Made by a program: the position numbers and the translations under genes. Under the pieces are notes generated by a model that was not told the DNA's origin, searched no databases, and saw only the letters and a list, made by a program, of their open reading frames with translations. This document shows, piece after piece, positions 16,242 to 26,900 of a DNA stretch of 32,662 nt (position 1 is the first letter of the stretch; each line of letters opens with the position of its first letter). The stretch spans positions 1,484,228-1,516,889 of the forward strand of contig CP070661.1 in the NCBI GenBank assembly GCA_020355165.1, written 5' to 3'. Origin of the DNA: Burkholderiales bacterium (lineage in GTDB: Bacteria; Pseudomonadota; Gammaproteobacteria; Burkholderiales; Burkholderiaceae_F).

Positions 16242-18374
16242 TCAGAGTCGTTCCAGCGCATCGAGAACGGTGCGCTCGGTGAGCAGTTCGGGCAGCACGC
16301 GGGGCGCGCCGCGACGGTCGTACAGCACGTACAGCGGCACGCCGCTGCGGTTGAAGCGCGCCAGCTCGCGCGTGATCTCGTCGTCGCGATTGGTCCAGTC
16401 GGCGCGCAGCATCGTGACGCCGTGCCGGGCGAAGGCCTCGCGCACCGCGTCGCTCGACAGCACCAGCCGCTTGTTGACCTGGCAGGTGACGCACCAGGCC
16501 GCGGTGAAATCGACGAACACCGGCCTGCCGGCGGCGGTCTGTGCCTCCTGCGTCGCGCGGCTCCACGGCTGCCAGTCGCCCGCCGCCGCCGCGGCCCGTT
16601 CGCCCGGCGCCGGCGCCGAGCCCGGCAGCGTGCCGGCAAAGACCGCATAAAGCGCCAGCGGCACGGCGGCGAGCGCCACCCAGCGCCAGGCCGACGATCC
16701 GGCTTGCGCAAGCCCATAGGCCCAGGCAGCGAACGCGGCCAGCACCAGGCCGACCAGCACCAGCGCAAGCGCGTCGACGCCGACCTGCTGCGCCAGCACC
16801 CAGACCAGCCAGACGCAGGTGGCAAACATCGGGAAGGCCATCACCTGCTTGAAGCGCAGCATCCAGACGCCAGGACGCGGCAGCCGCTGCAGCAGCGCCG
16901 GCATCCAGGTCAGTGCGAGGTACGGGGTGGCCATGCCGACGCCGAGCATGGCGAACACCGACAGCGCCGTCGGCGCCGGCTGCGTGATCGCGTAGCCGAG
17001 CGCCGCGCCCATGAACGGCGCCGTGCACGGCGAGGCCACGATCACCGCCAGCAGCCCGGTGGCAAAGCTGCCGCCGAGCGGGTTGCTCCGCATCCACCGC
17101 CCGGGGCCGCCCGAAGCCAGCGCGACGCCGGCGACGAACTCGAAGGCGCCGATCAGGTTCAGCCCGATGACGAAGAACAGCAACAGCAGGGCGGCGATCA
17201 CCCACGGCGTCTGCAGCTGGAAGCCCCAGCCGAGCTGGGCCCCGGCCGCACGCAGGCCGATCAGCAGCGCAGCGAGCAGCACGAAGCACAGCACCACGCC
17301 GGCGGCAAAAGCGAGGCCGTGCGCGCGCAGTGACGCGTGCGGGTGGCCGGCCTCGGCATCGGCGCGTTCGTGCTGCATCAGGCCGACCAGCTTGAGCGAC
17401 ATCACCGGAAACACGCAGGGCATCAGGTTCAGGATCAGGCCGCCGACGAATGCGCCGACCAGCGCGATCCAGAAGCTCGTCGGCGCCGCAGCCTCGCCGG
17501 CGCCGATCGCCGCGGCAGGCGCGGCTGCCACCACCGGCACGACGCCGGCAGCCAGCGGCACGTCGATCTCGCCGGCCCAGCCGCCGCTGTCGCGCGCGGC
17601 GGGCCCGCCATTGGCCACCAGTACGCCCCTCAGTCGCGTGAACTCGGCCGCCAGCGGCTGCGCCGCCGTCAGATACAGCGCCGTGCCGTCGGCCTCGACG
17701 CGAAGCGTCTGCGCGGCAGCCGGTTCGATACGCGATTCGTCGAGCGGGAAGAACTCCAGCGTCCGCACCGGCTGCGCCGGCTTGTACGCGAGGCGGATGC
17801 GGCCGCCGTCGATCGTCGCCGACGCGGCCTGCAGCGTCGCCGGCCGCGGGATCTGGGCGCGGGTGCTGTCGAACAGCGGCGCGAAGCGCGACGGCGCCGC
17901 CGCCGCGCGCACCGGCAGCGCCAGCTGCAGGTCCGCGCCGCCCGGGATGCAGACCTCGCGGCAGATCAGCCAGTCGCCGCGCGCCTTGATGGTCACCGTC
18001 TGGCCGGGCGCCAGTTCGGCCGGCACACTGATCTGCACTGGCAGCAGCAGCTCTCCTTCGTAGCCGAAATTCATCAGCGGGCCGATCGGCAGGCGCTTCG
18101 GCACCGGCCACTCGATCGGCCCGGCGGTGAACCCGGCCGGCAGCTGCCAGTTGATCGTCGTCGGCAGGCCCGAGTCGCCGGGGACGCGCCAGTAGGTGTG
18201 CCAGTGCGGGTCGTGCCGGATGACCAGGCCGACCGACAGCGGCTGCCCGGGAACGATCGCATCGACCGCCGCCACCAGTTCGGCCTCGGCGTTGTCGACG
18301 CGTACCGGCTGCGCAGTCGCCGCCGCGGCGGCGGCAAGCGCTGCCGCCAGGAGGATGCGGGCAAGGAAGATCAT
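16242..18374 (-). CDS. dsbD: DsbD/ScsB-type thiol:disulfide interchange protein
   Basis: This 710-residue inner-membrane protein moves electrons from cytoplasmic thioredoxin to the periplasm. It has a signal peptide (1-21), a large periplasmic N-terminal domain (about 22-290) with HTYWRVPGDSGLP and the WLICREVCIPGG two-Cys motif, an eight-helix membrane domain with Cys320 (LNLMPCVFP) and Cys450 (ASPCTAPF), and a C-terminal thioredoxin domain with AAWCVTC (Cys628, Cys631). The enlarged N domain resembles ScsB rather than E. coli DsbD. The open frame continues far upstream through hemL, but the ATG at 18374 gives a proper signal peptide. It lies 35 bases after hemL and 29 before the redoxin gene, so the three may be co-transcribed. 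Confidence 0.9.
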   Translation of the reverse strand: MIFLARILLAAALAAAAAATAQPVRVDNAEAELVAAVDAIVPGQPLSVGLVIRHDPHWHTYWRVPGDSGLPTTINWQLPAGFTAGPIEWPVPKRLPIGPLMNFGYEGELLLPVQISVPAELAPGQTVTIKARGDWLICREVCIPGGADLQLALPVRAAAAPSRFAPLFDSTRAQIPRPATLQAASATIDGGRIRLAYKPAQPVRTLEFFPLDESRIEPAAAQTLRVEADGTALYLTAAQPLAAEFTRLRGVLVANGGPAARDSGGWAGEIDVPLAAGVVPVVAAAPAAAIGAGEAAAPTSFWIALVGAFVGGLILNLMPCVFPVMSLKLVGLMQHERADAEAGHPHASLRAHGLAFAAGVVLCFVLLAALLIGLRAAGAQLGWGFQLQTPWVIAALLLLFFVIGLNLIGAFEFVAGVALASGGPGRWMRSNPLGGSFATGLLAVIVASPCTAPFMGAALGYAITQPAPTALSVFAMLGVGMATPYLALTWMPALLQRLPRPGVWMLRFKQVMAFPMFATCVWLVWVLAQQVGVDALALVLVGLVLAAFAAWAYGLAQAGSSAWRWVALAAVPLALYAVFAGTLPGSAPAPGERAAAAAGDWQPWSRATQEAQTAAGRPVFVDFTAAWCVTCQVNKRLVLSSDAVREAFARHGVTMLRADWTNRDDEITRELARFNRSGVPLYVLYDRRGAPRVLPELLTERTVLDALERL

Positions 18375-18409
18375 CGTCCCTTCGTCAGCGGCGGTGCCGC
18401 CGAGTTCCG

Positions 18410-19711
18410 TCAGCCGACCAGGCCGAACGCCTGTCGCGCCGCCGCCACGGTGTCGGCGATCGCATCGTCGCCGTGGGCGGCGGAGACGAAGCCGGCCTCG
18501 AATGCCGACGGCGCCAGGTACACGCCGCGGTCGAGCATCGCGTGGAAGAAGCGGTTGAAGCGGTCCTTGTCGGTCGCCATGACCTGCGCGTAGCTCGCCG
18601 GCACCGAGCTGGCGAAGTAGATGCCGAACATGGCGCCGACCCGATCGGCGCAGAAGGTCACCCCGGCGTCGCGCGCCGCGCCGGCCAGGCCGTCGACCAG
18701 CGCCTGGGTCGAGCTGCCCAGCCGCTCGTAGAAGCCGGGGGCCTCGATCAGCCTCAGCGTCGCCAGGCCGCAGGCCACCGCGACCGGGTTGCCCGACAGG
18801 GTGCCCGCCTGGTACACGGCGCCGAGCGGCGCCAGATGCTTCATCACGTCGCTCGAGCCGCCGAAGGCCGCCACCGGCATGCCGCCGCCGATCACCTTGC
18901 CGAGCACGGTGATGTCCGGCCGGATACCGTACAGCGACTGTGCCCCGCCGAGGGCCACCCGAAAGCCCGTCATCACCTCGTCGAAGGCGAGCAGCGCGCC
19001 GTGCTGCGTGCACAGCCGGCGCATCGTCTGCAGGAACTCCGCGGTGGCGCGCACCAGGTTCATGTTGCCTGCCACCGGTTCGACCATCACGCAGGCGATG
19101 TCGTCGCCGTGCCGCCTGAAGGCGTCTTCGAGCTGCTGGCTGTCGTTGTAGTCGAGCACCAGCGTGTGCTGGGTGATCTCCGCCGGCACGCCGGCCGAGC
19201 TCGGGTTGCCGAACGTGAGCAGGCCGGAGCCCGCCTTGACCAGCAGGCTGTCGGCGTGACCGTGATAGCAGCCTTCGAACTTGACCAGCTTGCGCCGGCC
19301 CTTGCCGCCGCCGGCGGCGCCGCGCGCCAGCCGGATCGCGCTCATCGCCGCCTCGGTGCCGGAGGAGACCAGCCGCACCTGCTGCATCGACGGCACCAGC
19401 CGCACCAGCGCCTCGGCCATCTCGACCTCGCCCTCGGTCGGTGCGCCGAAGGACAGGCCGCGCGCAGCGGCTTCCTGCACGGCGCGCACCACCTCGGGGT
19501 GCGCATGGCCGACGATCATCGGCCCCCACGAGCCGATGTAGTCGATGTAGCGCCGGCCGTCGGCGTCCCAGAAGTGCGGGCCTTCGGCGCGGGTGATGAA
19601 GCGCGGCGTGCCGCCGACCGAACGGAAGGCCCGCACCGGCGAATTGACGCCGCCCGGAATCGTCTGCTGGGCGCGGCTGAAGAGTTGTTCGTTGCGGTCC
19701 ACGTCGCTCAC
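18410..19711 (-). CDS. hemL: Glutamate-1-semialdehyde 2,1-aminomutase
   Basis: This 433-residue PLP enzyme makes 5-aminolevulinate in the C5 pathway of tetrapyrrole synthesis. [12 protein letters not shown] is the family N terminus, [15 protein letters not shown] binds the cofactor phosphate, [10 protein letters not shown] carries the PLP-ring Asp244, and [10 protein letters not shown] holds the Schiff-base Lys272. The start is GTG at 19711 with a weak ribosome-binding site. It is divergent from rubredoxin, with 272 bases between the starts, and leads the dsbD and redoxin genes. Confidence 0.97.
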   Translation of the reverse strand: MSDVDRNEQLFSRAQQTIPGGVNSPVRAFRSVGGTPRFITRAEGPHFWDADGRRYIDYIGSWGPMIVGHAHPEVVRAVQEAAARGLSFGAPTEGEVEMAEALVRLVPSMQQVRLVSSGTEAAMSAIRLARGAAGGGKGRRKLVKFEGCYHGHADSLLVKAGSGLLTFGNPSSAGVPAEITQHTLVLDYNDSQQLEDAFRRHGDDIACVMVEPVAGNMNLVRATAEFLQTMRRLCTQHGALLAFDEVMTGFRVALGGAQSLYGIRPDITVLGKVIGGGMPVAAFGGSSDVMKHLAPLGAVYQAGTLSGNPVAVACGLATLRLIEAPGFYERLGSSTQALVDGLAGAARDAGVTFCADRVGAMFGIYFASSVPASYAQVMATDKDRFNRFFHAMLDRGVYLAPSAFEAGFVSAAHGDDAIADTVAAARQAFGLVG

Positions 19712-19739
19712 CGTCGCTCAAAAGTAAGGAGTTTACGCA

Positions 19740-19760
19740 GCCGGGGTCTGCTGCCCCGGC
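19740..19760. repeat. Inverted repeat upstream of hemL
   Basis: A 7-bp stem (gccgggg / ccccggc) with a 7-base loop lies about 30 bases before the hemL start. It could be part of the hemL leader or a terminator remnant; no U-run follows on either strand. The rest of the 19712-19983 gap shows only the promoter-like TATGAT listed separately. Confidence 0.3.
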
Positions 19761-19926
19761 AGGGGGGCCTGCATCAGGAGCGCTGGCACCGGCGGCCTCG
19801 CGCCCGGCCGCCGTGCCGGCCCGCGCCAGAGCGCGCACGGTGCCGCCGGTGCGCACCCAAAACCCGAGATTGGTTCTAGACCGTAAGCATGACGATTCGG
19901 GCCATCGCCTCGCGGAAAGCCCGGGC

Positions 19927-19932
19927 TATGAT
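19927..19932 (+). promoter_or_regulatory. Possible -10 element for the rubredoxin-pil transcript
   Basis: TATGAT (one mismatch from TATAAT) lies 51 bases before the rubredoxin ATG. The expected -35 position is poorly matched, so this is tentative. Confidence 0.35.
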
Positions 19933-19983
19933 CGCTCGGCACGTATGTGAGTCAACACGAACACGTTCGGAACACGACCGGAA

Positions 19984-20166
19984 ATGGCAGCCGAGGCGGG
20001 GAAGCGCGCATGGATGTGTCTGATCTGCGGATGGATCTACGACGAGGCGGCCGGGCTGCCGGACGACGGCATTGCGCCGGGCACGCCCTGGGAGCAGATC
20101 CCGCCCAACTGGACCTGTCCGGAGTGCGGCGCCCGTAAGGAGGACTTCGAGATGGTGGAGATCTGA
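19984..20166 (+). CDS. rubA: Rubredoxin
   Basis: This 60-residue iron protein has the two CxxC knuckles that hold one Fe: C12-L-I-C15-G and C45-P-E-C48-G, with the usual GWIYDEAxGxP between. It is a small one-electron carrier in the cytoplasm; the partner is unknown. It lies between hemL (divergent) and pilG, an arrangement common in betaproteobacteria. The gap to pilG is 94 bases, so it may share the pil transcript, although a functional link to pili is not established. Confidence 0.96.
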   Translation: MAAEAGKRAWMCLICGWIYDEAAGLPDDGIAPGTPWEQIPPNWTCPECGARKEDFEMVEI

Positions 20167-20260
20167 GCCGGGCCGCAGCCGCCGGCGCAGGACGATCCGC
20201 CCGCAGTCCGCTTCGAGCCTTTCCCGCTTCGACGAGCATCTCGCAGCCCGGAGTCTTTGC

Positions 20261-20671
20261 ATGGCCACACAGGATTTCACCCCGATTCGCGGCACCCGCG
20301 TGATGGTGATCGACGACTCGAACACGATCCGCCGCAGCGCCGAGATCTTCCTGAAGCAGGCCGGCTGCGAGGTGATCCTGGCCAACGACGGCTTCGAGGC
20401 ACTGGCCAAGATCAACGACCACCAGCCGGCCGTGATCTTCTGCGACATCCTGATGCCGCGGCTCGACGGCTACCAGACCTGCGCGCTGATCAAGCGCAGC
20501 CCGCGCTTCTCGAAGACCCCGGTGGTAATGCTGTCGTCGAAGGACGGCCTGTTCGATCGCGCGCGCGGCCGCATGGTCGGCTCCAGCGAGTACCTGACCA
20601 AGCCGTTCACCAAGGACAGCCTGCTGACCGCGGTGCTGGAGCACTCGACGCGCTCGCCCGCCCTCGCCTGA
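20261..20671 (+). CDS. pilG: Twitching motility response regulator PilG
   Basis: This 136-residue protein is a single receiver domain. MVIDDSNTIRRSAE carries the acidic pair, Asp62 (FCDILMPRLDG) is the phosphorylation site, and LTKPF gives Lys114. The sequence GLFDRARGRMVGSSEYLTKPF is strongly PilG-like. It receives phosphate from the PilL kinase and is linked to pilus extension and cAMP control in Pseudomonas. I chose the ATG at 20261, preceded by GGAG at good spacing; the frame is open further upstream but the added sequence is not receiver-like. It is first in pilGHIJL. Confidence 0.95.
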   Translation: MATQDFTPIRGTRVMVIDDSNTIRRSAEIFLKQAGCEVILANDGFEALAKINDHQPAVIFCDILMPRLDGYQTCALIKRSPRFSKTPVVMLSSKDGLFDRARGRMVGSSEYLTKPFTKDSLLTAVLEHSTRSPALA

Positions 20672-20687
20672 CGACCGACCGCCGCCC

Positions 20688-21053
20688 ATGACGATCAAGA
20701 AGGTTCTCGTCGTCGACGACTCGCCCACCGAGCGCTATTTCCTGACCGAGCTGCTGACCCGCAACGGCTTCCACGTGTCGGCCGCCGAAAACGCCGAGGA
20801 GGCGCTGATCAAGGTGCGGTCGGTCGAGCCCGACCTGATCCTGATGGACGTGGTGATGCCCGGGCAGAACGGCTTCCAGCTGACGCGCCAGATCTCGCGC
20901 GACCCGGCGACCCAGCACATCCCGATCATCATGTGCACCAGCAAGAGCCAGCAGACCGACCGGATCTGGGGACTGCGCCAGGGCGCGCGCGACTACGTGA
21001 CGAAGCCGGTGCGGGCCGAGGAACTGCTGGGCAAGATTGCCGCGATCGGGTGA
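20688..21053 (+). CDS. pilH: Twitching motility response regulator PilH
   Basis: This 121-residue single receiver domain has VLVVDDSPTERYFL (acidic pocket), Asp54 as phospho-acceptor in LILMDVVMPGQNGFQ, and YVTKPV with Lys106. TSKSQQTDRIWGLRQGARDY is diagnostic for PilH. In Pseudomonas it competes with PilG for phosphate from PilL/ChpA and is linked to pilus retraction. It lies 16 bases after pilG and 2 bases before pilI. Confidence 0.95.
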   Translation: MTIKKVLVVDDSPTERYFLTELLTRNGFHVSAAENAEEALIKVRSVEPDLILMDVVMPGQNGFQLTRQISRDPATQHIPIIMCTSKSQQTDRIWGLRQGARDYVTKPVRAEELLGKIAAIG

Positions 21054-21055
21054 GC

Positions 21056-21589
21056 ATGAACGCGCCGCTGGAGCACCCCAAGCACATGGCCGACCTGCGC
21101 GACTTCTCGACGCAGCTGGCGCAGCGCCTGCGCGAGGCGCCGACCCGCGAGATGCAGGTGGCGCAGCTCGGCGTGCGCATCGGCGGCCGCGGCTACCTGT
21201 TGGACATGGCCCGCATCGGCGAGGTGGTGCCGGTGTCGTCGATCGCGCGCGTGCCCTGGACGCGGCCGTGGTTCCTCGGCCTGGCCAACGTGCGCGGGCG
21301 CCTGGTCGGCGTCTACGACCTGCCGCAGATGGCAGGAGAGGAGCCGCTGCGCGGCGAGCAGGGCCTGCAGCTGCTGGTGCTCGGCGACTCGCTGAAGGTC
21401 AACGCGGCGCTGCTGATCACCCGCGCCTTCGGGCTGCGCAGCGTCAAGGAGCTCGATCCGTTGCCGCCGGCTCAGACCGCGGCGCCCTGGGAGGGCGCCC
21501 GCTTCCGCGACGCCGGCGGCATGACGCTGACCGAACTCGACCTGGCGCGCCTGGTGGCCGACGAGCGCTTCGCATCGATCGGCGTCTAG
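21056..21589 (+). CDS. pilI: CheW-like coupling protein PilI
   Basis: This 177-residue CheW-domain protein (about 35-165) links the receptor PilJ to the kinase PilL. VPWTRPWFLGLANVRGRLVGVYDLP is the CheW core, here in its PilI form, and the C terminus MTLTELDLARLVADERF is typical of the family. I chose the ATG at 21056, directly after the pilH stop; the frame is open upstream inside pilH, but that part is a shadow. The gap to pilJ is 3 bases. Confidence 0.93.
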   Translation: MNAPLEHPKHMADLRDFSTQLAQRLREAPTREMQVAQLGVRIGGRGYLLDMARIGEVVPVSSIARVPWTRPWFLGLANVRGRLVGVYDLPQMAGEEPLRGEQGLQLLVLGDSLKVNAALLITRAFGLRSVKELDPLPPAQTAAPWEGARFRDAGGMTLTELDLARLVADERFASIGV

Positions 21590-21592
21590 GCG

Positions 21593-23893
21593 ATGAACCA
21601 AGCGGGCCCGACCGACGGCCCGGAAGGCGGCGCCGTGACAGGCGCAGAGAGGACACTCGACATGGGAACGATGGGCGCGAAAGAAGTGGGCGAACCGGCC
21701 GCCGAAGCACCGATCACGGTTCAGCCGTTCCGCTACACCGAGTTCGCCGGCACGCACAGCCGCGCGCAGGGCGAGACCGCGATCCCGGCCGCGCCACCGA
21801 CGCAGCGCATCGACCGCTCGCAGCTGAAGCTGCCGCAGGGCAAGGCCGAGCCATGGGCATCGCGCCTGCTGCAGCGCCTGCAGGAGCGGGAACTGCCCGG
21901 GCTCGGCGGCCGGCCGTTGGCGCAGCAGCTGCAGGTGCTGATGCTGCTGCTCGCCCTGTTCATCGTGCTGACCGTGGCCGTGCTGTTCATCGACCAGCGG
22001 ACGATCAGCCAGCAGATCGCGGTGACCGGGCAGTTTGCCGCGGCCACCGTCAACAGCCAGCGGATGGCGCGCGCCGCCGGGCCGGCCAGCGAGGGCAGCG
22101 CCGTCGCCATTGCCGAACTGAAGTCCAGCCGTGACCAGGCCGGCGAAGTGCTGCTCGTTCTCGGCCGCGAGGTCTCCGGCGCCGCCGCGGCCGAGCTGGC
22201 CCGCTTCGCCGACACCTGGAAGCCCTATGAGGCTGCCGCCTCGCGCATCGTCGCGCAGGAAAAGACGCTGCTCGCCTACGGCACGCTGCTGGCGGCGATC
22301 AGGGAAGCGACGCCGCGCCTGACGGCGCTGGCCGACGAGGTCGCTGCGCTGAAGCTGCAGCAGAGCGCGCCGGCGCGCGACGTCGCCCTGGCGGGCCAGC
22401 TCTCGGCGGCGGCCTGGCGGCTGGCGCACAACGCCCAGGCGCTGCCGGCCGGAGGAACGGGCGCCGAGGCAGCGCAGTCGCTCGGTCGCGACCTCGCCCA
22501 GCTGCGCGAGGCCACGCAGGCCCTGCAGGCGAGCGCCGATGCCGATTCGCGCAGCCGTCTGCAGCAGCTCGCCACGATCGGCGCCGAACTGCAGCGCGCT
22601 GCCGCCGCCGGCGTGCCGGCGGCGGGCGCTGCCGCCGAAGCGGCGGCTGCCCGCAACGTGCTGCAGGGCAGCGCCGACGCGGTGCGCGAGAAGCTGACCA
22701 CGATCGGCGGGCTCGCCGCCAGCGAGCGCGGCGGGCGGGCGGTCAATGTCGCCGCGGCGGTCCTGTTCGGACTGCTGGCGCTGGCCACGGTGCTGGCGAT
22801 GATGCAGGTGCTGCTGCGCGGCAGCCGGCGCCGGGCGCTTGAAGCCGACGCACAGCGGCTCGAGGCACAGCGGCTGGAGCAGGCGGCCAAGCGGGCCAAC
22901 GAGCAGAACCAGGCGGCGATTCTGCGGCTGATGAACGAACTGCAGGAGGTCGCCGACGGCAACCTGACGGTGCAGGCGACGGTCACCGAGGACATCACCG
23001 GCGCCATCGCCGATTCGGTCAACTACACGGTCGAGGAACTGCGCGGCCTGGTCAGCCGCATCAACGACACCGCCGAGCAGGTCAACAGCGCCTCGACCGA
23101 GGCGCGCGACATCGCCACCCGGCTGATGACGTCGTCGGAAACCCAGGCGCGCGACATCAAGGACACCGGGACCAACGTGCTGCAGATGACGGCCAAGATC
23201 GGCGACGTTTCGCGCGCTGCCGGCGAGTCGGCGCGGGTGGCACGGGTGTCGCTGGAAGCGGCCGAGCGCGGCCAGCGCGCGGTCTACAACCAGATCGCCG
23301 GCATGAATGAGATCCGCGAGCAGATCCAGGAGACCGCCAAGCGGATCAAGCGGCTCGGCGAAAGCTCGCAGGAGATCGGCGAGATCGTCGAGCTGATCTC
23401 CGACATCACCGAGCAGACCAACGTGCTGGCGCTGAACGCCGCCATCCAGGCCGCCTCCGCCGGCGAGGCCGGCCGCGGCTTCTCGGTGGTGGCCGAGGAG
23501 GTGCAGCGCCTGGCCGACCGCTCCGCCGAGGCGGCCAAGCAGATCGGCGCGCTGGTCAAGACGATCCAGACCGACACCCAGGACGCGGTGGCGGCGATGG
23601 AGAAGAGCACGCAGGGGGTGGTCGAGGGCACCAAGCTGTCGGACGCCGCCGGCACGGCGCTGGCCGACATCGGCCGCGTCTCGCGCCAGCTCGCCGAACT
23701 GATCGAGCGCATCGCCGGCAGCACGCAGGAGCAGGCCAGCTCGGCCGACGGCGTCGCGCATGCGATCGAGCGGATCCTCGGCGTCAACGAGCAGACGACC
23801 GAAGGCACGCGGCGCGCCGCCCAGTCGATCGGCCAGCTGGCCGGACTGGCGCGCGAGCTGAAGGAATCGGTAGCCCGCTTCCGGGTGTCCTAG
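21593..23893 (+). CDS. pilJ: Methyl-accepting chemotaxis protein PilJ (type IV pilus sensor)
   Basis: This 766-residue membrane receptor has TM1 at about 112-133 ([20 protein letters not shown]), a periplasmic region of about 250 residues rich in Ala-helical repeats (PilJ-type sensor), TM2 at about 385-407, and a long cytoplasmic coiled coil with the signalling tip [20 protein letters not shown] at about 606-625, followed by [20 protein letters not shown]. It senses surface contact or pilin in Pseudomonas. About 110 polar residues precede TM1, more than I expect for the family. An ATG at 21662 (residue 24) preceded by GAGAGGA could be the true start and would shorten this. The protein ends with [11 protein letters not shown], as typical PilJ does. 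Confidence 0.92.
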   Translation: MNQAGPTDGPEGGAVTGAERTLDMGTMGAKEVGEPAAEAPITVQPFRYTEFAGTHSRAQGETAIPAAPPTQRIDRSQLKLPQGKAEPWASRLLQRLQERELPGLGGRPLAQQLQVLMLLLALFIVLTVAVLFIDQRTISQQIAVTGQFAAATVNSQRMARAAGPASEGSAVAIAELKSSRDQAGEVLLVLGREVSGAAAAELARFADTWKPYEAAASRIVAQEKTLLAYGTLLAAIREATPRLTALADEVAALKLQQSAPARDVALAGQLSAAAWRLAHNAQALPAGGTGAEAAQSLGRDLAQLREATQALQASADADSRSRLQQLATIGAELQRAAAAGVPAAGAAAEAAAARNVLQGSADAVREKLTTIGGLAASERGGRAVNVAAAVLFGLLALATVLAMMQVLLRGSRRRALEADAQRLEAQRLEQAAKRANEQNQAAILRLMNELQEVADGNLTVQATVTEDITGAIADSVNYTVEELRGLVSRINDTAEQVNSASTEARDIATRLMTSSETQARDIKDTGTNVLQMTAKIGDVSRAAGESARVARVSLEAAERGQRAVYNQIAGMNEIREQIQETAKRIKRLGESSQEIGEIVELISDITEQTNVLALNAAIQAASAGEAGRGFSVVAEEVQRLADRSAEAAKQIGALVKTIQTDTQDAVAAMEKSTQGVVEGTKLSDAAGTALADIGRVSRQLAELIERIAGSTQEQASSADGVAHAIERILGVNEQTTEGTRRAAQSIGQLAGLARELKESVARFRVS

Positions 23894-23915
23894 CAGACCG
23901 GCGGCGGAGGTGCCC

Positions 23916-26900
23916 ATGGGCGAGATGACGATGCGGCAGCCGTTGATCGAACCGGGTCCGGACGCGGCGCCGCTGGCGTGGCTGGCCGGCGAGATCCGTG
24001 TCGCCACCGAGGCGGCGCTGGCCGGGGTGCGCCAGTTCCTCGGCGACAAGGGCGACCTCGAGGCACTGCGCCGCGCAGCGGCTCAGGTGCACGAGGCGGG
24101 CGGCGCATTGCGCATGCTCGACCTGCGCGGCGCGGCGCTGCTGCTCGATTCGGTCGAGCAGCTGCTCAGGCGCTGGGAGACGGCGCCCGGCGATTGCAGT
24201 GCGGCCGCCGTGCAAAAGCTCGAGAGCGCGCTGCAGGCGCTGGCCGCCTATCTGGAAGGGCTGCGCGCCGGCCGCGCCGACCAGCCGATCCGCCTGTTCC
24301 CGCACTACCGCGACATCCTGCAGCTGGTCGGCGCTGCGCGCGTGCACCCGGCCGACCTGATGTTCCCGGACCTGTCGCGCCGGCCGGCGCTGGCCAGGAT
24401 CAACGTGCGGCCGATGACCGGCGACCAGCTGCGCGTGCGCCGGGTCCGCTTCGAGGGTGCCCTGCTGCGCTTCCTGCGCGACGCGTCGAACAAGGATGCG
24501 CGGCGCGAGATGCGCGAGGCGCTGGAAGACCTGGAGCGCCTGCCGCAGCGCGGACTGGCACGCAGCTTCTGGTGGGTGGTGCACGGCCTGCTCGCGGCAC
24601 TGGAAGCCGACGCGCTCGCGGTCGACGTCGACCTGAAGCGGGTGCTGGCGCGGGTGAACCTGCAGATGCGCCGGCTGATCGAAGGCGGCGGCGCGGTGGC
24701 CGAGCGCCTGCTCGTCGACGCCCTGTATTACATCGGCCGCGCCGATCCGGGCGTGGCGCGGGTCGCCGAGGCGCGCCAGCTGTACGACCTCGATGCGCTG
24801 CTGCCCGCAGACTACGAGCGCAGCAAGCTGGTGCTGCTCGACGCCGACCAGGTGCGCGTGCTGCGCGAGGCGCTGGTCGAGGCGAAGTCGGTCTGGAACG
24901 AAGCCGCCGTCAGCGGCGACGCGTCGGCCTTCGTCGAACACGTCGGCGCGGCCCGCCGCGCCGCCGCGGCCCTCGAGCTCGACCCGATCGAACTGCTGCT
25001 CGGCGAGATCGGCACGCTGGCGGGCGAGTTCGCCGAGGCGCCGGTGTCGGCGCGCGAGCCGCTGGCCATCGAGGTGGCCACGGCGCTGCTGCTGGTCGAC
25101 CTCGGCGTCGACGAACTGCCCAACCTCGACGAGCGCTTCGACAGCCGCGCCCGCGCGATGATCGAACGACTGCGCGCGGCCCGCCTCGGCGAGGCGCCGG
25201 TCGCCGTCGACGCCTGGCTCACCGAGCTGGCGCGGCGGGCGCAGGACCGGCTGACGATGCAGACGGTCATCCTCGAGATGAACGGGCTGCTGCGCGAGGT
25301 CGAGCAGCGGCTGGACCGCTTCTTCCGCGAGCCGGCCGAGCGCGACGAGCTGGCGTCGCTCGACGGCATGCTCGAGCAGATGGCGAGCGTGCTGTCGCTG
25401 CTCGGCTTCGAGGAGGTGGTGGCGGCGCTGGACGACGCACGCGCGACAGTGCGCCGCTACGCCGATCCGGCCACGCCGGCCGACGCGGCCGACTTCGCAC
25501 GCCTGGCCGGCAATCTCGGCGCGGTGGGCTTCTTCATCGAGACGCTGCAGCAGGAGCCCGACCGGCCGCGCAGCCACTTCTCGTGGCATGCGGACAGCGC
25601 GGTGTTCAGCGCCGACATGGCGGTGCCGCGGCGGGACCTGCTCGCCGACGACGACGATGACGGCCTGCAGGCCGACACGGCGGAACCGGAAACCGGCGGC
25701 GAGGACAACGTCGAGTCCGCCGCCCGCCAGCACCTCGAGCGTGCCGGCGAACTGGCGGCCCGTCTGGCGGCAGCCCCGGCCGATGCCGGCGCAGCGCGCG
25801 AGCTGGTCGATGTGACCCTGCAGCTGGCCAACGATGCCGACCTGCTCGACGATGCCGCGCTGAAATCGCGTGCGCGGGAAGTGACGGCGGCGGCCCGGCG
25901 GCTGATCGACAAGCCCGATGCCGCGCTGGCGAAGCGGCTGCCGCAGCTGCTGGCGCCGGCGAGTGCCGAGCCAGCGACGGCGACGGCGGCGGCAGCGCCG
26001 CTGCCGCAGTCGCAGGCGGCGGCCGACCAGGAACTGATGTCGATCTTCGTCGAGGAGGCGCAGGAAGTCCTGGCCGGCATCGACGAGCAGCTCGACGCAC
26101 TGCGGGCGGCGCGCGGCGACCTGGCGCGGATGACCACGGTGCGCCGCGCATTCCACACGCTGAAGGGTTCGAGCCGCATGGTCGGCCTGGCCAGCTACGG
26201 CGAGGGCGCGTGGGCCGTCGAGCAGTGCTTCAACGCCTGGCTGTCGCAGGAGCGGGCCGCCACCGACGACCTGCTCGCGATGGCCGCCGCCGCCCGCACC
26301 CTGATGGGCGACTGGACCCGCCGCATCCAGGTCGACCCGGCCGCGGCCATCGATCCGCAGCCGCTGATCGACGCGGCACACGGCGTGCGCGAGGGCCAGC
26401 CGTTCGCCATCGACAGCGCCGTGCTGCAGCCGGCGGACGAACGACTGCCCGAACCGTCGGCGGAGATCGACATCCTCGAGGCCTTCGAGTCGCTGATCCA
26501 GCCGGCCGGCGAGACGGCGGCGGCGGACGGCGAGGCGCGGTCCGATGCCGACGTCGCCCGGTTCGAGGCCGAGCTCGCTGCGGCATGGTCGGCGGCCGGG
26601 CCGGCCGTCGACGAAGAGTCGATCGCCGGCGCCGCGACCGACCAGGCCGCGTCGGCGGCGACCGCCGAAACGGCGGCGGAGCCGGCGCAGCAGGCGTCGG
26701 CCACGGCCGCGGCGGAATCGGCTGCGGCCGACGGCGAGGAGATCCGCCGCATCGGGCCGGTGACGATCAGTCACGGCCTGTTCGGCGTCTTCCTCGGCGA
26801 GGCCGACGACACCGTCCGCACGCTCAGCCAGGACGTCGCCGAGTGGCGCTTCGAGCCCAGCCGCAAAGTCTCGCCGACCGCCATGCGGGCGTCCCACTCG

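Noticed and set aside
18375..19856. N-terminal extension of the DsbD frame through the hemL region
   Set aside because: It is in a different frame of hemL on the same strand with Arg/Gly-rich shadow composition; the ATG at 18374 begins a proper signal peptide.
20993..24049. A 1018-codon open frame antisense to pilI/pilJ
   Set aside because: Same cause: low-complexity Arg/Ala/Gln composition opposite conserved chemotaxis proteins.
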